Below the pieces are notes generated by a model, which saw only the letters and a list, made by a program, of their open reading frames with translations, had not been told where the DNA came from and ran no database searches. From Candidatus Schekmanbacteria bacterium (GTDB lineage Bacteria; CSSED10-310; JACPHN01): a stretch of DNA of 64,000 bases. Numbering within the stretch: the first letter of the stretch is position 1; every line of letters starts with the position of its first letter. Below, piece after piece: positions 1-9,393 of the stretch. The stretch spans positions 1-64,000 of the forward strand of contig JACPHN010000041.1 in assembly GCA_016188575.1 (NCBI GenBank), given 5' to 3'. The position numbers were made by a program, and so were the translations under genes.

Positions 1-1
1 C

Positions 2-562
2 GCCGACGAGGCGGTGCGGCTGGCGCGGCTCGCCCGCGCCGCCGGCTTGCCTTCCTGGGTGAAGCTGGAGGTGACGCCCGAACCGCGGTATTTGCTGCCG
101 GACGGCGTGGAGACTCTCCGCGCCGCGGAGCTTCTGGTCCGCGATGGATTCACCGTGCTGCCGTACATTCATGCCGATCCGGTGCTCGCGAAACGCCTTG
201 AAGATGCCGGCTGCGCTACCGTCATGCCGCTCGGGTCGCCAATCGGCTCGAGCAAGGGGCTGCAGACGCGGCTCAGCCTGCAGATCATCGTCGAACAGGC
301 GCGCGTTCCCGTAGTCGTGGACGCCGGGCTTGGGGCGCCATCGCACGCCGCCGAGGCCATGGAGCTTGGCGCCGATGCCGTGCTGGTCAACACCGCGATC
401 GCCGTATCTCGCGATCCCGTGGCCATGGCCGATGCCTTTCGCATCGGCGTCATCGCGGGGCGCCGAGCGCGGCTCGCGGGCCTGGCCCCGGTGCGCGAGG
501 AAGCGGAAGCCTCGTCGCCCCTGACCGGCTTTCTTGCCGATCCCGGGGACACCCCATCGTGA
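2..562 (+). CDS. thiG: Thiazole synthase ThiG (5' part outside window)
   Basis: ThiG builds the thiazole phosphate ring of thiamine from deoxyxylulose phosphate, iminoglycine and sulfur carried on ThiS. The visible 186 residues are the C-terminal two thirds of a TIM barrel. The family signature [10 protein letters not shown] is present, followed by the phosphate-binding segment [20 protein letters not shown] and [12 protein letters not shown]. The reading frame is open to the left edge, so the true start lies upstream. The stop overlaps the GTG start of thiH by four bases (GTGA), which indicates translational coupling. No defect is visible in the part that can be read. Confidence 0.95.
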   Translation, partial: ADEAVRLARLARAAGLPSWVKLEVTPEPRYLLPDGVETLRAAELLVRDGFTVLPYIHADPVLAKRLEDAGCATVMPLGSPIGSSKGLQTRLSLQIIVEQARVPVVVDAGLGAPSHAAEAMELGADAVLVNTAIAVSRDPVAMADAFRIGVIAGRRARLAGLAPVREEAEASSPLTGFLADPGDTPS

Positions 563-1671
563 GCCTGGCAAACGAGCTATCCGGCCCGCTGCACCGCGCC
601 GCCGCCACCATGATCCACGCGGCCGGCGAGGGCGACGTCGAGCGCGCGCTCTCGGTGGATCAGCTCGATCTCCTCGACTTTGCCGCGCTGCTATCCCGCG
701 CCGCCGCGCTTCGCCTCGAAGACCTGGCTCGTCGGGCGCGCCAGATCAGCCTGCTCCGTTGGGGCCGCTCGGTACAACTGTTCGCGCCATTGTACGTCTC
801 CAACGAATGCACCCAGGTGTGTACCTATTGTGCCTTTCAGCGCCGGAGCTCCATTCCCCGCCGCACGTTGGCCGTCGACGAGGTCGTGGCCGAAGCGCGA
901 ATGCTCTTGGAGACCGGGTTCCGGCACATCCTGCTCGTTTCGGGCGAGCACCCCAAGCTGGTGCCGCTGTCATATTTGGAAACCGTGGTCGCCGCCTTGC
1001 ACCCCGAAGTTCCCGCCCTCAGCATCGAGGTCGCTCCCCAGAGTCTGGAGGGGTACGAGCGCCTGGTGCACGCTGGCACCGAGGGACTCGTCGTCTACCA
1101 GGAGACCTACGATCGCGACGTCTACGCGCGTGTCCACCTCTCCGGGCGCAAGGCCAACTACGACTGGCGCCTCGCGGCGCCGGAACGCGGCGCGGCGGCC
1201 GGCATGAGGCGGGTCGGGCTCGGCGCGCTGCTCGGCCTCGCCGACTGGGCTACGGACGTCCTGGCCCTCGGCGTGCACGCGCGCTACCTCATGCGGCACT
1301 GGTGGCGCACCTTCGTGACCGTCTCCTTGCCCCGCCTGCGCTACGCGAAAGACGCGATAGCCGCACCGCGGCCCGTTTCCGACGCGGAGATGACCCAGGC
1401 CATCTGCGCTCTTCGCCTGTTCTTGCCCGACACCGGGATTGTGCTCTCTACCCGTGAATCGCCGCGTTTCCGCCACGGCGTTATACCGTTAGGCGTGACC
1501 CACGCCAGCGCCGGGTCGCGCACCGAGCCGGGCGGCTACAGCACTCCGGCTCCGGAATCCGAACAGTTTCGCATCGACGACGACAGGCCCGCCGAGCTGT
1601 TCGCTGCCGCTCTCCGCGGGCAGGGTTACGACGCCGTCTGGAAAGATTGGGAGGCGATTCTGCATGGCTGA
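559..1671 (+). CDS. thiH: 2-iminoacetate synthase ThiH (radical SAM)
   Basis: ThiH cleaves tyrosine to 2-iminoacetate (dehydroglycine) and p-cresol and supplies the glycine-like unit to ThiG in anaerobic-type thiazole synthesis. The protein has 370 residues, the normal family length. Cys84, Cys88 and Cys91 form the CxxxCxxC radical-SAM cluster motif ([12 protein letters not shown]). The C-terminal third contains the conserved segment [19 protein letters not shown]. The GTG start overlaps the thiG stop, and the 3' end overlaps the next gene by eight bases, so thiG, thiH and the thiS-like gene form one operon. Choosing ThiH rather than the oxidase ThiO implies synthesis from tyrosine and an oxygen-sensitive enzyme. 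Confidence 0.95.
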   Translation: MSLANELSGPLHRAAATMIHAAGEGDVERALSVDQLDLLDFAALLSRAAALRLEDLARRARQISLLRWGRSVQLFAPLYVSNECTQVCTYCAFQRRSSIPRRTLAVDEVVAEARMLLETGFRHILLVSGEHPKLVPLSYLETVVAALHPEVPALSIEVAPQSLEGYERLVHAGTEGLVVYQETYDRDVYARVHLSGRKANYDWRLAAPERGAAAGMRRVGLGALLGLADWATDVLALGVHARYLMRHWWRTFVTVSLPRLRYAKDAIAAPRPVSDAEMTQAICALRLFLPDTGIVLSTRESPRFRHGVIPLGVTHASAGSRTEPGGYSTPAPESEQFRIDDDRPAELFAAALRGQGYDAVWKDWEAILHG

Positions 1672-1954
1672 AGAAAATGCACGCATGCTGACGCGGGTTG
1701 CGCCCGACCAGGTGGCGCGCCTGCGCGACGCCGGCAGGCTCACCCTCATCGTCAATGGTGAGCATTACCTCCCCGCCCCGGAAACGACAGACATGACCAT
1801 CTCCTGCGTGCTCGAGGCGCTGTCGCTGAGCTCAAGCTACATTGTCGTCGAGCTCAACGGCACACCCCTCTTTCGCCAGGAACATGCCACCACCCTGATC
1901 CGCGCGGGTGACCGTCTCGAGCTGGTGCGGGCCGTTGCCGGTGGCGCCTCATGA
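1664..1954 (+). CDS. thiS: ThiS-like sulfur carrier with residues after the diglycine
   Basis: This beta-grasp protein has 96 residues. The ThiS core begins near residue 26 (LTLIVNGEHYLPAP) and continues with VVELNGTPLFRQE and IRAGDRLELVRAV. Known ThiS proteins are about 66 residues and end exactly in Gly-Gly, where sulfur is loaded as a thiocarboxylate. Here the chain ends AVAGGAS, two residues beyond the diglycine. It also carries about 25 extra N-terminal residues; an in-frame ATG at 1685 would shorten these. Position directly after thiH supports the assignment. Either a protease trims the tail, or this protein is not used as a canonical ThiS. Confidence 0.82.
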   Translation: MAEENARMLTRVAPDQVARLRDAGRLTLIVNGEHYLPAPETTDMTISCVLEALSLSSSYIVVELNGTPLFRQEHATTLIRAGDRLELVRAVAGGAS

Positions 1955-2012
1955 TCGCCGGGCAGCACAGTCGTGCTCTTCCCGGCACCAGTCCGCAGAA
2001 GGGAGGGCGACC

Positions 2013-3443
2013 TTGAACGCTCCTGCCGCGCCGCCAGCGGCGCTTGCCGAGCTCACCGCGATCCCCGCCATCACCATTCGCGGGCGCCGTGATCGCCGGT
2101 CCGCCGTCCGATTCACCATGATGCTACTGCTGGTGCTCGCTTTCGCCGCCTGCCAGGATCGCAAGCTGTTTCGCGAAGGAGAGCTGCTGCAAGGGCAGAG
2201 CTTCTTCCTGCAGGCCGTCGAAAAATACGAAGCCTTCATCAAGGAGAATCCGCAGTCGGAGCTGGCGGCCCAGGCCCGTGAGCGCATCGGCGAATGCTAC
2301 TCCGAATACGGCAAGCAGCAGGCCAAGCTGCAGCGCTTCGACAACTCCGTCATCGCGACCGAAGCTCTTGTTGAGAAGTACGCCGACACCGAAGCCGCCA
2401 AGCGCGGGGGCGCAAAATCAAGCCTCGCGTTCTTTCGCGCCAAAGCAGGGGATCGCTTCTTCGAGCTGACGGATTACGCCGCCGCTCAGCAGGTGCTCGC
2501 CAAGCTGATCGCGTCCGACGCCGCGGACGAGTATCAAAAGCGCGCTCGAAATATCCTCGACGAAATTGGCAAGATCGCTTTCGCCACCGAGAAGGGACTG
2601 TGGGCGATCAACCCGGACGGCTCCAGTCTGCGCCAGCTCGCCAAGAAAGGCATCGACCCAACCCTGTCGGCCGATGGTCGCTACCTGGCCTACGTGGAGC
2701 CGCCCAAGCAGACCGCGCAGCGCCTTCAGGGTGAGCTGATGCAGGTCGAGGTCGAGACGGGGAAGATTTCGCAGCTCCTCAAGGCGGGCATCGCCTGGGA
2801 TCCCTCCTGGTCCCCCGTGGATGACCGCATCGCTGTCAACAAGGGCGACTTCTTTCAGATCATTCGCGCCAAGAGCGATGACAAGGAGTCCTTTCCGAGC
2901 GCCGCCGAAGCGGGCTTCACCGAAGGCGGCGAGCCACTCTTTCACCGCCTCGTCGGCTGGAGCCCAAAGGGGAATCAGCTACTGGCAGTTCAGCAGCGCT
3001 CGAGCTCGGGCAAGTACCGTCTCGTTACGCTCTCAAGCTCGTTCTCGGAGGCGTCTGCGGTAACGACCTGGAAGGCCCGGAACAATGGCGCCGACGGCTC
3101 CTTCCGCGACGCTGCCTGGGCGCCCGATGGCAAGCGACTGGCCTTCGCCGTCGCCGATGGCGTCTTCCTCGTCCATCCCTCGGGAACCGACCTGTACAAG
3201 TTGATCGATAGCCCCTCAATGGGGTGGGATGTCACGGCGATCGCTTTTTCTCCGGATGCCAAGATGCTCGGGATGGTGGGCAGGCGCGCCGGCGACGACA
3301 CGTATCACCTCTCGATCGTGGATGTGCAGAAGAAGATCACCGAGATTCCGTTGCCCGTCGCCGAAGTCGGGGCGCTCTTGCCGCACAGCCTGGCCTGGGG
3401 ACGTGGTCGCATGTCCCCAAGCGCCGGCCGGGCGGAGCCTTAG
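2013..3443 (+). CDS. Lipoprotein with TPR-like N-terminus and TolB-type beta-propeller
   Basis: The product is predicted to have 476 residues. A TTG start at 2013 follows a strong ribosome-binding site (GAAGGGAGG, 1998-2006). A second choice is ATG 2118, directly before the lipoprotein signal MMLLLVLAFAAC; the lipobox cysteine is residue 47 in the long form. Residues about 50-200 are helical with TPR/YfiO-like spacing (YEAFIKENPQSELAAQARER). Residues about 215-470 contain WD40/PD40-type blades (LWAINPDGSSLRQL, WDPSWSPVDDRIAV, DAAWAPDGKRLAFAVADGVF). It probably sits in the periplasm on a lipid anchor as a scaffold or sensor. Its partner is unknown. The gene follows the thiamine operon without clear functional connection. 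Confidence 0.75.
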   Translation: MNAPAAPPAALAELTAIPAITIRGRRDRRSAVRFTMMLLLVLAFAACQDRKLFREGELLQGQSFFLQAVEKYEAFIKENPQSELAAQARERIGECYSEYGKQQAKLQRFDNSVIATEALVEKYADTEAAKRGGAKSSLAFFRAKAGDRFFELTDYAAAQQVLAKLIASDAADEYQKRARNILDEIGKIAFATEKGLWAINPDGSSLRQLAKKGIDPTLSADGRYLAYVEPPKQTAQRLQGELMQVEVETGKISQLLKAGIAWDPSWSPVDDRIAVNKGDFFQIIRAKSDDKESFPSAAEAGFTEGGEPLFHRLVGWSPKGNQLLAVQQRSSSGKYRLVTLSSSFSEASAVTTWKARNNGADGSFRDAAWAPDGKRLAFAVADGVFLVHPSGTDLYKLIDSPSMGWDVTAIAFSPDAKMLGMVGRRAGDDTYHLSIVDVQKKITEIPLPVAEVGALLPHSLAWGRGRMSPSAGRAEP

Positions 3444-3451
3444 AGCCTATC

Positions 3452-3624
3452 CCTGGACCCACCGCCGGTTCGACTGCAAGCGGTGCGGAGAGCGCATCAC
3501 GAAGATCCCCCACCTCACCTTCCACCGCCAGCGGGGGGAGGGATGGATGCACTTCTCCCGGGTGCGGAGGGAGGGACGAAGGGGGGCACGGTCACGCCGA
3601 CGGCGAACCGGCAGTGGATCTCGG
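3452..3624 (+). repeat. Dispersed palindromic intergenic repeat, copy A
   Basis: This fills most of the gap between the propeller lipoprotein and the sigma-54 activator. The left end CCTGGACCCACCGCCGGTTC and the right end GAACCGGCAGTGGATCTCGG are imperfect inverted repeats (16 of 20 by eye). The middle contains purine- and pyrimidine-rich GC blocks. The left half matches copy C (24702-24770) and the right half matches copy B (28797-28850). It has no coding potential. The remainder of 3444-3748 holds nothing recognised. Confidence 0.7.
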
Positions 3625-3748
3625 GCGCGTCGCGCCCCTGCTCACTCGCGGCGCTCATGCTATAGTCGGTGGCGCTGCCGGCGACGGGCGAGGGGCCCGG
3701 ATGCCACGGCCGGGGTCAGTGCGGTTCAGTGCGAGGCAGGAGTTGCCC

Positions 3749-6745
3749 GTGGCGGTGAATCCGGAAGCGTCAACAAGCACTTGGTCGGGCGGGACCTTCA
3801 GTGGCAAGGTGCTTGTCGCGGCGTACTCCATCCTACAGTCCACCTCGGCGGACATTGATGCCTTTCTTCGCCTGATCATCCGCGGCGTCCGCTCCTTGGT
3901 CGCGGTTGACGGCGTCCAGGTGGCGCTGCTCGAACCGGGCGGCGAGCCGGCGCCGAGCCTTCGCCTGCGCGTCGCTGGAACTGCGGCCCTGGCCGGCGGC
4001 GAGGGGGCGGCGGCGGTGGCGAAGCTGCGCGCCGCCGCGAGAAGCCAGATTGCGATCTGGTCGGATCAGGGCGCGCTCGATGAGCTGGGGATCACCGGTG
4101 AGCACGCCAGCGTCTGCTGGATGCCAATCCATGCGTCCGTAGGACCATCCGACGGCGGCGCCGGGACAGACGAGGGAGAGGCGACCTCGGTAGAGCTCGG
4201 CGGTATCTACCTCGACACGCGCTTCCCGACGCCCGCCCTGCATCGCGCGGCCTTGCTCGAGGTGGAGAGCCTCGCCGAGGTGCTCGGTCAAGTGCTCCTG
4301 ATCCGCGATCTGTACCTGATCGACAGCGGCAATCCCTTGCGGCGCGGGCTCAACCGCAGCGCGCTGTTGCGGCTCCTGGCACGCCTGCTGGCGGCCGGGG
4401 GAGAGCAGCCCCAAGAGCTGTCTCTGGCGCTGTTTTCGGTCGATGGCATGCGCGAGATCAACCGCAGCGCCGGGTATCGCGCCGGTGACCTGGTCCTCGC
4501 CAGCGTGGCGGCGGTTATTCCGGCCGGGTTCCCGGCCACGGCGATCGTCGGGCACTACGGCGGCGCGAGGCTGGCGGTTGTCGTCCCCGGAGCGGAAGGC
4601 GGCGCCGTCTTCCGCGCCGCGCAGAAGATGGTGGACACGGTGCGGCGCCGTTTTGCTGCGACGCCGGCGCCGGTGACCGTGAGCGCGGGAGTGGTTGGCC
4701 GCGAAGATCCACAGGATCTGTCGACCGAAGCGTTCCTCGCAGCGGCGGCGAGCGCGCTGGAGGCCGCCCAGAGCGGCGGAGGCGACCGCGCTGTCCGCTT
4801 CGGAGCGGAGCAAGCGCGCGCCCTGAAGGGTACACCGGCGACCGGTCCGCTAGACTGGTTGCCCGGCCGGGATCTCGGCGCGCTCATCAGCATGTGGGAG
4901 CTCTTGACGGGAGTCTCGACGCGGGCGCAACTTCGCGAGGTGCTGGGAAAGTCCTTGCTGTTACTGCTTCATCTCATGCGTGCGGACCGCGCTTGCGTGT
5001 ATGCGCCCGAGACCGATCGCGGCGCTCAGCGACTGGCTCTGGTCGCCGGGCGGACACGCTCGGGCGAGGTTCTGAGCAGCGTCGCACCGCTGCCGGAGCT
5101 GGTCGATGACGTGGTGAAGACAGGCCAGCCGAGGCTGGTCTCGCCTCCCGCCGGCAGCGGCCCCACTGCGGTACGGGCAGGCGGCACCGGCGCCGCTGCC
5201 GAGGTCGCCGTGCCGCTGGCGGGCGACACAGAGGTGCGCGGCGCGCTGTATGTCGCGGCCACGAGCGCGGGCGAGCTGCAGGTCGATGGCAATGCGCTGG
5301 CGCTACTGGCGCGGCTCGGCCGATGTTTCGCCCGCGCCATGGAGCACGCTGGCACCATGGAAGCGGCGCTCACTTCCAAGGAGCGCGAGCGGCAGCGACT
5401 GCGGGCCGAGAACGAGCAACTACGCGAGCTGATTCGCTCCGCGACCGACCTCATCGCCGCCGATCCCGCAATGCTGCAGGCGATCGAGCGGGTCAGACGG
5501 GTCGCTCGGTCCGATGCCGCCGTCCTCATTCTCGGCGAGAGCGGAACAGGAAAGGAAGCCCTGTGCCGCCTGCTACACAGGGCCTCGGCCCGCGCCAATC
5601 AGCCGTTTGTCGTCGTCGACTGCGGCGCCATCCCCGAGCAGCTCCTCGAAAGTGAGCTCTTCGGCCACGAGGCCGGCGCTTTCACGGGCGCGGACCGGCG
5701 GCGCCTCGGGCGCTTCGAGGAGGCGCAGGGGGGCACAATCTTTCTGGATGAAGTGGGGGACTTGCCGCTGGTTCTCCAGGTGAAGCTCCTGCGCGTGCTC
5801 CAGCACAAGACGATCCGGCGACTTGGCGGCAAGCACGAGATCGCCGTCGACTTCCGCCTCGTCGCGGCCACCCACCGCGACCTCGAACGAATGGCGATGG
5901 AGGGTGCGTTTCGGCAGGACCTGTACTACCGCCTGAGTGTGGTGCCGATCGCCGTGCCGCCGCTCCGCAAGCGCGGCGACGATATCCTGCTGCTGGGGCG
6001 CCATTTCGCCACGCAGTTCGCGCGCGAAGCCGGGCTGCCACCTCCCGCGTTTTCGGAGGCGCTGCGAGCGGCCGTGCTTGCGTACCGCTGGCCCGGCAAC
6101 GTCCGCGAGCTTCAGAACCGCATCAATCGGGCGGTGTTGCTGGCGGAGCGACCGGTTCTCGAACCGGCGGACCTCGGCTTTCCCGTGGGCGGGGAGCCGA
6201 TCGCGACGGCGGCGATGGCAGGGCAGTCCGCGAGCTGGGCGCCCGAAACCGAGGTGGAAACTGCTGCGGGCGCCGCGGCCAAGCTGGCACCTGGCGCCAC
6301 GGTCCCGGATCTGGATGGGGCCGTCGGCGCCTGGGTCCGCGGTCAGTGGCTCCCGGCGTGCCGCGATCTGGCGCCGCCGATGGACCATCTCGGCGCGTTC
6401 CTCATGCTCGAGTCCGTGAAGGCCGCCTGCGGCCGGCTCAGCGGCGCTGCGCGCCTGATCGGACTGGGGCGAACCGCTTTCCTGCGGCAGATGGAGCGAC
6501 TGGACCACCCGGAGCTGGCCGCCGCCATCGAGAGCCATGGGGTGGCGCAGGTGCTGCGCGGCGAGCTGCGGCGCCGGCGGCCTGATCAGGAAAGCGGGCA
6601 TCCGGGCCTCTTCACCGCCTGCGAGCGCGCCGTCGTCGGCGAGCTTGCCCGGCACTTCAACGGCAACCAGGTCGATATCGCTCGCGCCATGGGCTGTCAC
6701 CCGTCGACCATCTGCCGCATGCTCAGGCGAAAGCAGGAGCGCTGA
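3749..6745 (+). CDS. Sigma-54-dependent activator: GAF, degenerate GGDEF, GAF, AAA+, two Fis-type HTHs
   Basis: The product has 998 residues from GTG 3749, which follows GGCAGGAG; an ATG at 3701 is an alternative. Order of domains: GAF-like (about 20-180), a GGDEF-like domain (about 195-345) whose signature reads YGGARL and so is probably not a cyclase, a second GAF (about 380-535), a coiled linker, then the AAA+ sigma-54 domain (about 565-810). The AAA+ part has Walker A GESGTGKE, the sigma-54 contact loop GAFTGA, and Walker B GGTIFLDEVGDL. Two separate Fis-type helices follow, one at about 886-920 (SGAARLIGLGRTAFLRQMERL) and one at the C-terminus (NQVDIARAMGCHPSTICRML). It should activate sigma-54 promoters in response to a small ligand. 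The target genes are unknown. Confidence 0.88.
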   Translation: MAVNPEASTSTWSGGTFSGKVLVAAYSILQSTSADIDAFLRLIIRGVRSLVAVDGVQVALLEPGGEPAPSLRLRVAGTAALAGGEGAAAVAKLRAAARSQIAIWSDQGALDELGITGEHASVCWMPIHASVGPSDGGAGTDEGEATSVELGGIYLDTRFPTPALHRAALLEVESLAEVLGQVLLIRDLYLIDSGNPLRRGLNRSALLRLLARLLAAGGEQPQELSLALFSVDGMREINRSAGYRAGDLVLASVAAVIPAGFPATAIVGHYGGARLAVVVPGAEGGAVFRAAQKMVDTVRRRFAATPAPVTVSAGVVGREDPQDLSTEAFLAAAASALEAAQSGGGDRAVRFGAEQARALKGTPATGPLDWLPGRDLGALISMWELLTGVSTRAQLREVLGKSLLLLLHLMRADRACVYAPETDRGAQRLALVAGRTRSGEVLSSVAPLPELVDDVVKTGQPRLVSPPAGSGPTAVRAGGTGAAAEVAVPLAGDTEVRGALYVAATSAGELQVDGNALALLARLGRCFARAMEHAGTMEAALTSKERERQRLRAENEQLRELIRSATDLIAADPAMLQAIERVRRVARSDAAVLILGESGTGKEALCRLLHRASARANQPFVVVDCGAIPEQLLESELFGHEAGAFTGADRRRLGRFEEAQGGTIFLDEVGDLPLVLQVKLLRVLQHKTIRRLGGKHEIAVDFRLVAATHRDLERMAMEGAFRQDLYYRLSVVPIAVPPLRKRGDDILLLGRHFATQFAREAGLPPPAFSEALRAAVLAYRWPGNVRELQNRINRAVLLAERPVLEPADLGFPVGGEPIATAAMAGQSASWAPETEVETAAGAAAKLAPGATVPDLDGAVGAWVRGQWLPACRDLAPPMDHLGAFLMLESVKAACGRLSGAARLIGLGRTAFLRQMERLDHPELAAAIESHGVAQVLRGELRRRRPDQESGHPGLFTACERAVVGELARHFNGNQVDIARAMGCHPSTICRMLRRKQER

Positions 6746-6994
6746 CTCCCGTCTCGGATTTGGCACCGCGCTTGCGGCTTCGGCAAGCAACGAGGGTGGT
6801 GCGGCGCTGATCGAACCAAAGCGCCGCTGGCGCGCCACCAACGAGCACCAGTCCCCTGCGAGCTCGCTACACAGCGCATCGAGGAACGCCTTGATCGCAA
6901 CACGATCGAAGTGCGCCGCGGCGTCGGTGCCAAGGGGCCTACGGTGGACAGCATCGAAGAGCGGAACGAGCCTGGATGTGACGTGTTGGGCATC

Positions 6995-7092
6995 AGGGGG
7001 CGGGTGGAGGAGGCTCGGGCGCTCTGCGAGCAGGCGCTGGCGACTGCGCGCGAGGTGGGAGACCGGGGAAACGAGGGGACGATACTTTCCAG
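6995..7092 (+). pseudogene. TPR-unit remnant
   Basis: The frame reads GRVEEARALCEQALATAREV followed by GDRGNEGTIL. This is the typical repeat unit of large TPR proteins (of the kind G-R-x-E-E-A-R-x-x-x-E-Q-A-L-A-x-A-R-E-V-G-D-R). Only about one unit remains, without a start codon, ribosome-binding site or flanking repeats. The rest of the gap 6746-7100 shows no recognisable gene. It is most likely scar tissue of a lost TPR gene. Confidence 0.5.
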
Positions 7093-7100
7093 CGGCTTGC

Positions 7101-8459
7101 CTAGAAAAAGACCTTCAGCCCGATTGCCTGCGAATAGTCGAACGGTGCGGCGAGCTCGGTGTGCTTGGCAGAGCTGTAATAGAGTGTATTCGTGAATAAC
7201 TTCATGCGACTAAACAGTTTGGCCTCCACCGATGCGTAGGCATAATACGACCCATCGTCCAAGTTCTGAGCCCAGCCCACGGTGGGGTCGAGGCGCTCGA
7301 ACCAATCCGTGCGGGTGACATAGATCATGACGTAGTTGCGGCGCTGAAACGCTAGGCGATTGGAGGCTGCGTAACCCAGGTTACGTGCAGCGAGCCCTGC
7401 GAGCAGTTGCAGGTTCGGGTCGTCGCCGCGGTACAGGAACGGCTCTTCCGACCGATCGAGCAAGTCGTAGTATCGCTTGGCTTCTGCGTTCGAATAGCCG
7501 GGGCCATAGTGCAAATACTCGCCGTAGATCGCTGTCCCGCTAAGGAAGGTATAAGATCCGCCAACGAGGAGCTGGGGAATGAGCTTACGGGACTCACGTT
7601 TGGCATCGCGGAACGCGAGCCCGAACGGATCCTCTGGGTCCACCTCCGCGTAACGAGCCACAGTGCCGCGCGTGAAGGCAGCGTCAAAGAACAACAAGAC
7701 CGCCTCGGACACCGACCAGTTTCCGTAGCCGCCGGCACGCACGCGGTCGCCGTCAACGTAGGAGAGCACCGGGCTGAAGAAGAGCTGGTCGAAGGTCAGC
7801 TCGGCCTTGACCGCATAAACGGCGCGGAAGCGTTCGGTCTCATCAGCCTCACCTCTTGCGAAGTTGGCATAGGCCATGATCGAGAAAAAGTCGTTGGGAG
7901 CATAGCTCAGCGAGGCGAAGTCCTTGCCTCCGAGCTCCCGGTAGGGCCGGCTCCGCCCGGTCAACTCGTAGAATGGATTGGAGGGCGAGGTGAGGAAGCC
8001 GCTGCCCCACTGGAGGTTTTTTCGTTCCACCGCAACCGTTAGCGAGGAAACCGGGCGCCACTTGAGGTATCCCTCGCGGAGAAAAAAGTCTACGTCCGAG
8101 TCATTCTCGCCGGAGCGGGTTCCATCGCGAAACTGGCGGTAAATACCGACAAGTCGGGGGCTGGCTCCCAGCCGCACGGGGCCGGCTTCCACCGCCACAT
8201 CGGGGCGGATGTGCAGCTCGTAGCTGTAGCGATCCAGCTTCTTGAGGTCGTTTCGCGGATTGTCGGCCAAAAGCGATAGATGCTGCACATTGACCAGTGG
8301 CAAGAGCTGCATGTTGAACAGGACATGTTCACTGAACCAGGTAGCCAGTGCCCCCTTTTCCGCCTCGGTATCCGCGAGAGCCCGACCGCCGGTGGCGGCG
8401 GCGAATAGACCTAACCCAAAAGCAACCGCCACTACCCGTCCGACCTGCTGTGAAACCAT
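7101..8459 (-). CDS. Outer-membrane beta-barrel of the exporter operon
   Basis: The product has 452 residues. A signal peptide is visible (VVAVAFGLGLFAAATGGRALADT). The mature part alternates polar and aromatic residues in strand-like fashion and ends in KVFF, a C-terminal aromatic as used by the Bam machinery. Repeated strand endings such as FFLREGYLKW, MIYVTRTDWF and LFTNTLYYSS support a barrel of about 14-18 strands. It is the last gene of a four-gene minus-strand set with a LolA-like carrier, an FtsX-type permease and a LolD-like ATPase. It probably serves as the outer-membrane receiver or exit of that exporter. The substrate cannot be read from sequence. Confidence 0.7.
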   Translation of the reverse strand: MVSQQVGRVVAVAFGLGLFAAATGGRALADTEAEKGALATWFSEHVLFNMQLLPLVNVQHLSLLADNPRNDLKKLDRYSYELHIRPDVAVEAGPVRLGASPRLVGIYRQFRDGTRSGENDSDVDFFLREGYLKWRPVSSLTVAVERKNLQWGSGFLTSPSNPFYELTGRSRPYRELGGKDFASLSYAPNDFFSIMAYANFARGEADETERFRAVYAVKAELTFDQLFFSPVLSYVDGDRVRAGGYGNWSVSEAVLLFFDAAFTRGTVARYAEVDPEDPFGLAFRDAKRESRKLIPQLLVGGSYTFLSGTAIYGEYLHYGPGYSNAEAKRYYDLLDRSEEPFLYRGDDPNLQLLAGLAARNLGYAASNRLAFQRRNYVMIYVTRTDWFERLDPTVGWAQNLDDGSYYAYASVEAKLFSRMKLFTNTLYYSSAKHTELAAPFDYSQAIGLKVFF

Positions 8460-8562
8460 GAAGTTGACCTCGCCAGATTCCGGCCTTCCCCAATAGACCC
8501 CCTGCGGGCGGCGCGAGCGTCACCCGCAACGAGGTCTGTCTCGAACCGCGGACCGTTTGCCG

Positions 8563-9315
8563 TCAGTTCTGCAAGATGAACTCCGAATCAGGGATATCAG
8601 CCAGTTTGACATCCGAGTAGCTCATGACCGTCTCCGTATCCTTGACTACTGCGTCCTGAATGCGCATCTCCGAAACAAAGGGGCTCGGCTTGCCATCGAC
8701 GGGCACCGTTTGCTCGTACTTGAAAAAGGCCGTTTTGAGCAGTTTTCCGGAAACGCTATAAAACTCTGCCTTTAGCCCCAGACTACGATCCACCGATACC
8801 CAGTACTTGATCTGATCATAGGTGACATTCTTGGACTTTCCCTTGAGATCAAAAATCTGGCACTCAACGCCATCGACGGCTTCTTTACCAGAAACCGTTG
8901 GTTCGTAGTCGCCTGCATAGTTTGTGGAGGCGATATCCGCGTTGGCAGCTCCACCCATAAGTTTCTGGCGAGGGGAGATGCTGACCGGCTTGCTTACGCC
9001 CGGCTTTATGAACCACATGTTATTTTTTTTCATCAGCATCTTCTGCCCCTTGGAAGAGGTTGGCTCCAGGAAGATGGCAAACGAGTTTTCGCCTTTGACT
9101 TTCACAAGAAGCGTGGTGGGCTCCTCGTCGACCTTGGCACCGACCTCCACCATCTTGACTGTCCACTGAAGCCCCGCAGCATTTCCCCGCGCTGAGTCCG
9201 CTTTCTTGAGCACGTCTGCCAGCGTCGGCTCCTGGGCTGCCGCAGCCCCCATCGCTGTCAACGCGAGACACGAAACGACCCCTGCCGTCACAAATGTCAA
9301 CCATTGCCTGGTCAT
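8563..9315 (-). CDS. Periplasmic LolA-like outer-membrane lipoprotein-sorting protein
   Basis: The product has 250 residues from ATG 9315, preceded by AGGAG at about ten bases. A signal peptide (LTFVTAGVVSCLALTAMGAAAAQ) precedes a LolA/LolB-like beta half-barrel. Diagnostic stretches are LADVLKKADSARGNAAG, LVKVKGENSFAIFLEPTSSK, GQKMLMKKNNMWFIKPGV, and YDQIKYWVSVDRSLGLKAEF with the paired YEQTVPVDGK strand. This form is usually annotated as outer membrane lipoprotein-sorting protein. It is commonly found next to FtsX-type permeases and probably shuttles a lipid or lipidated cargo between the membranes. It lies between the permease and the barrel genes. Confidence 0.82.
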   Translation of the reverse strand: MTRQWLTFVTAGVVSCLALTAMGAAAAQEPTLADVLKKADSARGNAAGLQWTVKMVEVGAKVDEEPTTLLVKVKGENSFAIFLEPTSSKGQKMLMKKNNMWFIKPGVSKPVSISPRQKLMGGAANADIASTNYAGDYEPTVSGKEAVDGVECQIFDLKGKSKNVTYDQIKYWVSVDRSLGLKAEFYSVSGKLLKTAFFKYEQTVPVDGKPSPFVSEMRIQDAVVKDTETVMSYSDVKLADIPDSEFILQN

Positions 9316-9393
9316 ACGCTGTTCACTCCTGTTCTGTAACCGCGCGATTGAGATTGAATATCGAAGGTCCACATTCTTTCCGCGGCCGTGACC

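Noticed and set aside
3224-3748. Extension of the sigma-54 activator upstream of GTG 3749
   Set aside because: The extra 175 residues are encoded by the dispersed repeat and by the end of the lipoprotein gene in another frame. They are low-complexity and the ribosome-binding site favours 3749.
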